From SM23-78 sp041479965 (GTDB taxonomy: Archaea > Nanobdellota > Nanobdellia > Woesearchaeales > SM23-78), in assembly GCA_041479965.1 (NCBI GenBank), contig JBGOZE010000054.1, positions 1-8,205 on the forward strand: a stretch of 8,205 nucleotides of DNA, in the 5' to 3' direction. Below, piece after piece: positions 1 through 4,929 of this stretch. The position numbers and the translations under genes are program-made. The notes under the pieces are model-generated. The model was given only the letters and a program-made list of their open reading frames with translations. It made no database searches and was not told the DNA's origin. How positions within the stretch are numbered: the first letter of the stretch is position 1; the number at the start of each line of letters is the position of its first letter.

Positions 1-773
1 AAGCAGCAGCTGCTCGCGGTGTTAGCTTAGAAGAAGGCAGGAAAAGAGCGCTAGAATTCCATATCCCTGCTTATCTTGCATTGGGACTTGACCCTAAGAA
101 GACAATATTCTATTTCCAGTCAGAGAACAAGGACGTTGTTCACTTTGCCTACGAGGCAGCCAAGAAGATAACACTCAACGAGTTCAAGGCAATCTATGGA
201 AGCGCAGACCCTGGAAGGATAATGAGCGCAGTCACCCAGGTTGGTGATGTGCTTTATCCTCAGTTCAAGGAAAGGATGCCTGGAATAATCCCTGTTGGGC
301 TGGACCAAGACCCTCATATCAGATTAGCAAGGGATGTTGTTAGCAGGATGAAGGACAGGAAATATTTTGCAGTGAGCAGCCTCTACCACAAATACACTCC
401 CAGCCTTGATGGAAGCATCAAGATGAGCAAGTCAAAGCCAGAGAGCTGCATCAGCCTTCCCGAAGACTCAAAAGCAGTGTGCAAGAAGATAAGGAATGCT
501 TTGTCAGGCGGAAGAGACACTCTTGAGGAGCACAGGAAACTGGGTGCAATCATTGAGAAAGACATGGTGTTCGAGCTCCTGAAACAGCACCTGATAGAAG
601 ATGACGAGGAGCTTGACAGGATATATCATGATTACAAGTCAGGCAAGATGACTAGCGGTGAGCTCAAGCAGATAGCCTGCGACAAGATGACAGAGTTCAT
701 GGAAGACTTCAAAGTCAAGCTTGAGCATAATAGGAAACTGGTCAAAGAACTGCATTTTGTCAAGTTCTCCTAG
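1..773 (+). CDS. trpS: Tryptophanyl-tRNA synthetase, archaeal type, 5'-truncated by window edge
   Basis: Charges tRNA-Trp with tryptophan in the cytosol (class Ic aminoacyl-tRNA synthetase). The frame is open from the window edge (first whole codon at base 3) to TAG at 771-773, giving 256 residues of a protein that is usually about 370-430 long. The N-terminal Rossmann half with the HIGH motif therefore lies outside the window. Visible are the GLDQDPHIRLARD block typical of TrpRS (around bases 298-333), which separates it from TyrRS, and the class I signature loop KMSKS at 420-434, followed by the PES..SLPED segment. The C-terminal part (GGRDTLEEHRKLG and the helical anticodon-binding region) matches the archaeal/eukaryal branch. 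A TTG at 81 is only an internal leucine codon. KMSKS is the textbook form; archaeal TrpRS often carry KMS(S/A)S. Family assignment is confident; upstream operon context is not visible. Confidence 0.95.
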   Translation, partial: AAAARGVSLEEGRKRALEFHIPAYLALGLDPKKTIFYFQSENKDVVHFAYEAAKKITLNEFKAIYGSADPGRIMSAVTQVGDVLYPQFKERMPGIIPVGLDQDPHIRLARDVVSRMKDRKYFAVSSLYHKYTPSLDGSIKMSKSKPESCISLPEDSKAVCKKIRNALSGGRDTLEEHRKLGAIIEKDMVFELLKQHLIEDDEELDRIYHDYKSGKMTSGELKQIACDKMTEFMEDFKVKLEHNRKLVKELHFVKFS

Positions 774-787
774 TTCAAATCATAAAA

Positions 788-795
788 TTTAAATA
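788..795 (+). promoter_or_regulatory. TATA box (TTTAAATA) for the small membrane protein gene
   Basis: TTTAAATA matches the archaeal TATA consensus. Its centre plus 26 places the transcript start near 818, giving a leader of about 25 nt that contains the GGGGTGGT ribosome site. This makes the gene at 843 independent of trpS, whose stop is only 15 bp upstream. Confidence 0.6.
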
Positions 796-830
796 AGCTT
801 AAGAGTAATGATAGAATAACAAGGTAAAAA

Positions 831-838
831 GGGGTGGT
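831..838 (+). promoter_or_regulatory. Ribosome binding site GGGGTGGT
   Basis: This octamer pairs with the archaeal 16S 3' end (AUCACCUC) over eight positions, two of them G-U wobbles. It lies 4 nt before ATG 843 and overlaps the GTG at 834, so 843 is the better start. The same octamer recurs at 1185 and 4918. Confidence 0.6.
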
Positions 839-842
839 ATTA

Positions 843-1088
843 ATGGCTAAACACGTTCCTCTGACAAGCGGGTTCATGCTGACGAGCATAATAGGATTCT
901 TCGTATCATCATTCTATGTGATGAAACTAGACCTCACGTGGGGATTCACCTTCTCGCTGTTCTTCGTGATAATGTTCATAGCGAGCATCATCAGCATGAG
1001 CAAGATAGAGGCAGAAGACAAGTACGGCTTGCAAGAGCTGGACATCCACCACAAGGAGCATTATTCTAGGAAGAGAAGAAAAGAATAG
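843..1088 (+). CDS. Small two-helix membrane protein, unknown function
   Basis: I do not recognise a named family. The 81-residue product has two hydrophobic segments, about residues 10-27 and 33-52, separated by a short loop (KLDLTW). It ends in a polar, charged tail of about 29 residues finishing in a basic cluster (SRKRRKE). Such a hairpin in the membrane with both ends probably cytoplasmic is inferred from the basic tail. ATG 843 is chosen over GTG 834 because the latter lies inside the ribosome site and would add only MVL. The gene has its own TATA box (788-795), and T-rich DNA follows its stop. It precedes a lipoprotein gene that carries the same ribosome-site octamer, so both products may belong to the cell envelope. 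No catalytic motif is visible. Confidence 0.8.
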   Translation: MAKHVPLTSGFMLTSIIGFFVSSFYVMKLDLTWGFTFSLFFVIMFIASIISMSKIEAEDKYGLQELDIHHKEHYSRKRRKE

Positions 1089-1090
1089 GC

Positions 1091-1119
1091 ATTTTTCTTT
1101 ATATCTGATTTTATATTTA
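1091..1119 (+). terminator. T-rich terminator after the small membrane protein gene
   Basis: Immediately after the stop codon there are T-runs (ATTTTTCTTTATAT, then GATTTTATATTTA) without a hairpin. This is the usual form of an archaeal RNA polymerase termination signal. The next TATA box starts 23 bp downstream. Confidence 0.4.
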
Positions 1120-1141
1120 TCACGCCTCCTAAAAAGAAAGA

Positions 1142-1149
1142 TTTTTATA
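1142..1149 (+). promoter_or_regulatory. TATA box (TTTTTATA) for the lipoprotein gene
   Basis: The A/T box TTTTTATA is preceded by purine-rich AAAAAGAAAG, compatible with a BRE. Predicted initiation is near 1172, leaving a leader of about 27 nt with the GGGGTGGT site at 1185. Confidence 0.5.
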
Positions 1150-1184
1150 CATAATTCTTTTAATACCCGTATAAAAACATAGAA

Positions 1185-1192
1185 GGGGTGGT
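1185..1192 (+). promoter_or_regulatory. Ribosome binding site GGGGTGGT
   Basis: Second copy of the octamer, 6 nt before ATG 1199. It supports 1199 as the start, which also places a proper signal peptide at the N-terminus. Confidence 0.6.
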
Positions 1193-1198
1193 TTTTTC

Positions 1199-1933
1199 AT
1201 GAGAAAATCGATTCTAGGAATAATTACTTTGCTAGCCTTGGCTTTGTTCATCGCCAGCTGTACGCCTGCTGCGCAGTATTATATATGCTCTGATGGCAGG
1301 AAGGTGTCTGACCCTGCTATGTGCCCTCCGCCTGTTAATCCTGAACAGCCAAAGGCCCAGGCTGTGCCTGAGAATCCTGTTGATGAGACCATGATATCTG
1401 AGGCAGCCCAAAAGCTTTTCAGCAACCTAGCAAGGGTGTCTACTGTGTCATTCGCTCATGTTGAGTCTCCTGCTGTGCTTCCAGACAAGGTGTATGCTGC
1501 TTCAAGGCAGAGGATGAAGGTCACTCTTATGAGCAAGGAAAGGTTCACTGTGAATGATGCCTATGACACTGTCTACCTGGACCTTGTCAATAAGACTGCT
1601 GTTGCTTATTGCGAGAACAGGGACGATAAGGTATGCCCGAACAGGGATAATGAATACCCTGTTGATTTCGAAGATTATTTTGTTGAGACTCCTTTTGGTT
1701 GGGTTGATAAGCTAACCAAGGCAGACCTCACTAACCGTTCCAAGACTATTGAGAACAGGGATGCTGACGAAGTGCTGTTTGAGATTGATGGCGAGTCAGG
1801 CGTGATGTTCGCTGCGAGGTTCTATGGCTTGCCTTTATTTGTGACCTTTGGCGGCAAGACCTATGAGTTCAGGGACATGGCCACTAATACCCTGAAAGCC
1901 ACTGACCTGGAGCATCAGTTCATTGTCGAGTAA
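1199..1933 (+). CDS. Exported lipoprotein of unknown function
   Basis: A 244-residue protein with a lipoprotein signal peptide: basic MRK, a hydrophobic core at residues 5-17, then lipobox I18-A-S-C21. C21 is the expected lipidated residue, so the mature protein should be anchored on the outside of the cytoplasmic membrane. Residues 27-42 hold a short cysteine motif with C30 and C42 spaced C-x11-C around SDG and SDP, followed by a proline-rich stretch to about residue 60. The folded part (about 62-244) alternates strand-like segments and contains a second cysteine pair, C138 and C146. The end (FYGLPLFVTFGGKTYEFRD and the last 20 residues) has the rhythm of LolA-like lipoprotein-carrier folds, but this is a weak resemblance only. 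The gene has its own TATA box and a long T-tract after it. I cannot assign a function. Confidence 0.85.
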   Translation: MRKSILGIITLLALALFIASCTPAAQYYICSDGRKVSDPAMCPPPVNPEQPKAQAVPENPVDETMISEAAQKLFSNLARVSTVSFAHVESPAVLPDKVYAASRQRMKVTLMSKERFTVNDAYDTVYLDLVNKTAVAYCENRDDKVCPNRDNEYPVDFEDYFVETPFGWVDKLTKADLTNRSKTIENRDADEVLFEIDGESGVMFAARFYGLPLFVTFGGKTYEFRDMATNTLKATDLEHQFIVE

Positions 1934-1934
1934 A

Positions 1935-2019
1935 TTTTTTCACTTTTTAATTTTTAATTAAAATTCAAAATTTCATTAGAAATTTTGTTTTTTTCTTCTT
2001 TTTTTTCTTTTTTCTTTCA
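1935..2019 (+). terminator. T-rich tract terminating the lipoprotein transcript
   Basis: Directly after TAA there is a run of T-blocks (1936-1960), then a nearly pure pyrimidine tract at 1985-2019 with T7 and T8 runs. It sits 5 bp before the next TATA box and is far stronger than any other T-tract in the window except the one at 6491. Confidence 0.6.
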
Positions 2020-2024
2020 AAACA

Positions 2025-2032
2025 TTTAAATA
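2025..2032 (+). promoter_or_regulatory. TATA box (TTTAAATA) implying a leaderless CBS-domain mRNA
   Basis: TTTAAATA lies so close to the gene that centre plus 26-27 falls at 2055-2056, exactly the second in-frame ATG. The first ATG, at 2041, would be upstream of the transcript start. This decides the start choice of the next gene. Confidence 0.55.
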
Positions 2033-2055
2033 ATAAAACAATGATATTATTGTTT

Positions 2056-3033
2056 ATGAATAAAAGAGGTGTTAGCGGTCTATTGTCATCTTTCTTCTCT
2101 AAAAAACAGGCTCCGAAAGACTGTTTTGTGGTGCTTAGCTCTATCAATGCCAAGGATATCATGGTTAAGGATGTGCTGTGCATCCAGCGAGGCGACAAGC
2201 TCACAGAAGCAGCGCATATGATGATAGGGGCGCATGTCTCATGCTTGGTGGTGCTTGAGGGTGAGAAGCCTGCGGGCATCCTGACTGAGAGGGATTTCAT
2301 CAAGAAGCTTTCAATGGAGAAAGACCATTCTTCTGACATGATCGTGAACAGCGTGATGACCAGGCAGCTTTTCAGCGTCAGCCCTAACTCTAATCTTTTT
2401 GAAGTCCAGAAGATCATGCGGGATCACAAGTTCAGGAAGCTATTGATAGTTGAGAATGATGTGCTCAAGGGCATTGTCACCCAGACAGACCTGTGCAAGG
2501 TGGTGCATGACCTGGACATGGTCTATCCCAAGGCTCCGCTGGTGCAGGAAGTGATGAGCAAGAAAGTGCTCGCTGTGGAGGAGGATGATAAGTTCTTGCA
2601 GGCCAAGAAGCTCATGGCAACCAAAGACATAGGCTCAGTTATAATCACTTCCAAGGATGAGATCAAGGGCATGTTCACAGAGTTTGACCTGGTGAGCGAG
2701 TTCTTCATGAATCCCAACCGCTTGAAGAATTCTTTCATGAAGGAGCTCATGACCAGCCCGGTGGTGTGCATAAGCCCTGACTTTGACCTTTTCCAGGTGA
2801 ATGACTTGATGCTCGAGCATAACTTCAGGAGGCTGCCAGTTGTTGATGGCAACAAGCTCCTAGGAATCATAACCCAGACAGATGTTGCTAAGCACCTGTA
2901 TGAGTTCATAGAGCGGCACAAGGAATTGACAGCAGAAGCTCCCAAGAAGAAGGGCCAGACCATCTATTGCGTCAAGAAGAAAGGCAACATAATCTTGTAT
3001 GAGAAAAAAAAGGAGCAGCCAAAAGAGAAATAA
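2056..3033 (+). CDS. Protein of four CBS domains (two Bateman modules)
   Basis: A cytosolic, probably ligand-sensing protein of 325 residues. Four CBS repeats follow one another at about residues 32-85, 97-150, 163-216 and 228-282. Each starts with a V/I/L-M pattern (DIM, SVM, EVM, ELM) and ends in a T-x-x-D element (TERD, TQTD, TEFD, TQTD), the place where CBS domains contact the ribose of adenine nucleotides. There is no attached enzyme or transporter domain. A lysine-rich tail follows (about 295-325). Binding of AMP/ATP or a similar nucleotide is known for the family; the partner here is unknown. Start: ATG 2056 is preferred over ATG 2041 because of the TATA position. A third option is TTG 2083, behind a GAGGTG at 2066. 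The gene converges on the next one with a gap of 20 bp. Confidence 0.88.
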   Translation: MNKRGVSGLLSSFFSKKQAPKDCFVVLSSINAKDIMVKDVLCIQRGDKLTEAAHMMIGAHVSCLVVLEGEKPAGILTERDFIKKLSMEKDHSSDMIVNSVMTRQLFSVSPNSNLFEVQKIMRDHKFRKLLIVENDVLKGIVTQTDLCKVVHDLDMVYPKAPLVQEVMSKKVLAVEEDDKFLQAKKLMATKDIGSVIITSKDEIKGMFTEFDLVSEFFMNPNRLKNSFMKELMTSPVVCISPDFDLFQVNDLMLEHNFRRLPVVDGNKLLGIITQTDVAKHLYEFIERHKELTAEAPKKKGQTIYCVKKKGNIILYEKKKEQPKEK

Positions 3034-3053
3034 GATACACGATATTGCTAAGG

Positions 3054-3365
3054 TTAATGCCTTTCGCTGGAATTCTTCTTGTCAAACTTATCCTTTGCCT
3101 TATTCTCTTTCCAGTAAACTGCATGGCTCGCGCGCTTGTCAAAGAGCGCGATAGCAAGGCTGATGACATTGGTCTGGTAATCCTTGAGCTTGGAGTCTGC
3201 GAATATTTTCTTGGCATCATCAAGGCATTCTTTCATGAGCCTGATGTTCTCCTGTCTGCACTTCTTCTCCTCTTCTCTCTCTTCTTCTTCTGTCAGGAAA
3301 ACCTCAGTCCATTTAGGGTACATGCTCTTCTCAGTTGTCTTGGCAAATGCTTTGCTGAAAGCCAT
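3054..3365 (-). CDS. Small helical charged protein, unknown function
   Basis: A 103-residue cytosolic protein that I cannot name. Its N-terminus contains a YPKW motif (residues 16-19) followed by an acidic run LTEEEEREEEKK (24-35). A long predicted helix runs to about 60, then a second helix (about 63-78, NVISLAIALFDKR), a SHAVYWKE element (80-87) and a basic tail. There is one lone cysteine pair (C36, C47) and no signal peptide or membrane segment. I read it as real because it has its own TATA box at the correct distance, protein-like composition, and a start and stop that neatly fill the gap between two convergent or tandem genes. The opposite strand shows only shadow frames. There is no ribosome site before ATG 3365, in keeping with a leaderless mRNA. 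It lies downstream of the HerA-like ATPase on the same strand, but a functional tie is only a guess. Confidence 0.75.
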   Translation of the reverse strand: MAFSKAFAKTTEKSMYPKWTEVFLTEEEEREEEKKCRQENIRLMKECLDDAKKIFADSKLKDYQTNVISLAIALFDKRASHAVYWKENKAKDKFDKKNSSERH

Positions 3366-3387
3366 GAATGAGGGAATGCTTAAGTGA

Positions 3388-3395
3388 TATATAAA
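3388..3395 (-). promoter_or_regulatory. TATA box (TTTATATA, minus strand) for the 103-residue protein gene
   Basis: Read on the minus strand this is a perfect TTTATATA. Its centre minus 26 falls on base 3365, the first base of the start codon, so the transcript should be leaderless. It is preceded by ATCAAA, a plausible BRE. Confidence 0.6.
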
Positions 3396-3402
3396 TTTGA
3401 TT

Positions 3403-3439
3403 AAAGAAAAAGCGGAAATCCTCCTAAGAAATTGAAAAA
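3403..3439 (-). terminator. Weak T-rich terminator after the HerA-like gene
   Basis: On the minus strand the spacer after the HerA-like stop reads GGTTTTTC and, further on, GCTTTTTCTTT. These short T-runs could end the ATPase transcript just before the TATA box of the next gene. The signal is modest and readthrough is possible. Confidence 0.3.
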
Positions 3440-3455
3440 CCTTTGTAAATCCTTT

Positions 3456-4772
3456 TTAATAGTTGAAAATCTTTTCCTTTTCCTGGATAGCTACTGGAGC
3501 GCTTCCTCCGTGCCAGGTGAATCTCGGCCTGACGCGCATAGGATACATCTTCTCGTTGTTGTCATCAAGAACAATGGCTGCGCCCTTGACCCTGGGTAGG
3601 TCATCAAGGAACTTGTCAAGGCTGTCTCGAAGATAGCTCTGCATCAGGGTCCCGAGAGCATCGATGTCTATCTTGGCAGTTATCCTGTGGGCAATGATTA
3701 TGTCTGCCTGGGTCATCACGTCAGTGTGTATCCTGCCTGGCTGCTGGCTTGCGAGTATAAGGCTTATGCCTGGCTGCCTTCCTTCTCTGAGGATGGTTAT
3801 GAGCGGGTCAGTGGCTAGTGTTCTGCCTTCTCTGGGCAGGAATTCGTGGGCTTCGTCCACAACAAGCCAGACCATGGGGAAATCCAGCTTCTGTATCTCT
3901 TCTTCGCTGAAATAATAAATGCTCTTGTGAACTTGCTGGTATTCCTCATTCTTCCTCGCTATCATCCTCTGGATGAAAAGCTTCTCTGCGACAAGGCCTA
4001 TCACCAGGGATTTTATCCTCCAGCTTCCTGGCATGGTAGCGTAGCAGCTCACATCCAGCACAGTGATTTGTCCTGGGCGGGCAAGCTCGCTCAAGGCAGT
4101 GCCTTTCACGTCAAATAATCCCCAGCTCTTTGCATTGCCGAACAAGTTCAGGATGGCGTTCTTGACATCCGCGTTAGCCTCGCTCTTCTTGATAGCATCC
4201 ATTATGTTGTCCAGGTCATACTCTTTCTTTGATTCCCTGAGGTCGTGGATGGTCTTCTCTATGAGGACTCCAAGAGGGTCATTGGGGTTGACATCAAAGG
4301 TTATGCACCAGTCATTGCCGTCAAGCTCGCTGGGCTTGATGCTGAAAGAGGCATCTGTGGGTATGCCTTTTTCCTTGTAATCATTGAAATAGCCGATGGG
4401 GGTGTAGATGCTTATGTCAAGTCCTTTGGGTTCCATGCCCCATTCCTCGAGCAGCAATTGGTCCTGCTTGTTAGGGTATTTCATGGTCCAGTAAACTCCC
4501 ATGGTGTCGAGCATTATGACAGAGACATTGCGCCTTATGTCCGGAGGAAGGTCAGATATGCCTTCAGCTATCACTCCCATGGTGTAGCTCTTGCCTCCTC
4601 CTCTTTTGCCGCACACGAATAGCACGTGACTTCTTATCACGTCGAGAAGTATCTGGTTGGAGAGGCTGGTGGTCCTGCCCATCTTCACATAGTGCTTGCC
4701 GAGCAGGATGGTGCCTGATGTGCCGAATTTTTCAAGGTCCTCTGGGCTCCTGCCTAGTATTATGTCGTACAT
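3456..4772 (-). CDS. HerA/DUF87-family P-loop ATPase
   Basis: A 438-residue cytosolic ATPase of the HerA-FtsK superfamily (COG0433-like). Walker A is GKRGGGKS at residues 55-62 and Walker B is VWLVVDEAHE at 301-310 with D306 and E307. These are followed by the family's REGRQPG segment (329-335) with a candidate arginine finger and the polar LASQQPGRI motif (340-348). HerA proteins are DNA-pumping hexamers that work with NurA and Mre11-Rad50 in end resection. Here none of those genes is in view. Only about 50 residues precede Walker A, too few for the complete HAS-barrel of classical HerA (about 150 residues). It is therefore better called a HerA-like ATPase than HerA itself. ATG 4772 is the first start after in-frame stops. 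No ribosome site is seen, and the TATA box at 4799 predicts a leader of about 4 nt. It is divergent from the parvulin gene. Confidence 0.88.
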   Translation of the reverse strand: MYDIILGRSPEDLEKFGTSGTILLGKHYVKMGRTTSLSNQILLDVIRSHVLFVCGKRGGGKSYTMGVIAEGISDLPPDIRRNVSVIMLDTMGVYWTMKYPNKQDQLLLEEWGMEPKGLDISIYTPIGYFNDYKEKGIPTDASFSIKPSELDGNDWCITFDVNPNDPLGVLIEKTIHDLRESKKEYDLDNIMDAIKKSEANADVKNAILNLFGNAKSWGLFDVKGTALSELARPGQITVLDVSCYATMPGSWRIKSLVIGLVAEKLFIQRMIARKNEEYQQVHKSIYYFSEEEIQKLDFPMVWLVVDEAHEFLPREGRTLATDPLITILREGRQPGISLILASQQPGRIHTDVMTQADIIIAHRITAKIDIDALGTLMQSYLRDSLDKFLDDLPRVKGAAIVLDDNNEKMYPMRVRPRFTWHGGSAPVAIQEKEKIFNY

Positions 4773-4798
4773 GTCTATTCATTATTCATCCTTGTTGA

Positions 4799-4806
4799 TA
4801 TATAAA
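4799..4806 (-). promoter_or_regulatory. TATA box (TTTATATA, minus strand) for the HerA-like gene
   Basis: Perfect TTTATATA on the minus strand. Centre minus 26 gives a transcript start near 4776, about 4 nt before ATG 4772, hence a nearly leaderless mRNA. Confidence 0.6.
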
Positions 4807-4833
4807 TTTATCCCTATAAGCTCTCGAATACCA

Positions 4834-4859
4834 AAAAACTTTTAAAAAACAAAGTTTTT
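4834..4859. repeat. Perfect 9-bp inverted repeat in the divergent promoter region
   Basis: AAAAACTTT at 4834-4842 and AAAGTTTTT at 4851-4859 are exact reverse complements separated by 8 bp. They lie between the divergent HerA-like and parvulin genes, upstream of the minus TATA box. It may be a dimeric regulator's operator or simply A/T-rich promoter DNA. The minimal G+C (one pair per arm) argues for caution. Confidence 0.4.
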
Positions 4860-4917
4860 ACCATTCCAAAAGGGTTAATTTGATAGCGTCAAGCAAGATT
4901 AATCGAAAAAACAACAT

Positions 4918-4925
4918 GGGGTGGT
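4918..4925 (+). promoter_or_regulatory. Ribosome binding site GGGGTGGT deciding a TTG start
   Basis: Third copy of the octamer, 4 nt before TTG 4930. An in-frame TAG at 4927-4929 directly precedes the TTG and no ATG lies nearby in frame, so the site and the stop together fix TTG 4930 as the start. A weak TATA-like TTTGATA at 4879-4885 would place initiation near 4908. Confidence 0.6.
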
Positions 4926-4929
4926 ATAG

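Noticed and set aside
81..83. TTG at 81 as the start of the TrpRS gene
   Set aside because: The frame is open upstream to the window edge and encodes family-typical sequence (SLEEGRKRALEFHIPAYLA), so the gene begins outside the window.
834..842. GTG start for the small membrane protein at 834
   Set aside because: The GTG is part of the GGGGTGGT ribosome site used for ATG 843.
2056..2095. N-terminus MNKRGVSG of the CBS protein looks like a class III (pilin-type) signal peptide
   Set aside because: It lacks the long hydrophobic helix that follows the cleavage site in pilins; Lys/Gln/Asp residues come after only about eight residues, and CBS domains are cytosolic.
3045..3371. Plus-strand 108-codon frame with hydrophobic stretches opposite the 103-residue gene
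   Set aside because: It is a shadow: its Leu/Phe-rich product mirrors Glu/Lys codons of the minus-strand gene, which has the promoter and protein-like composition.
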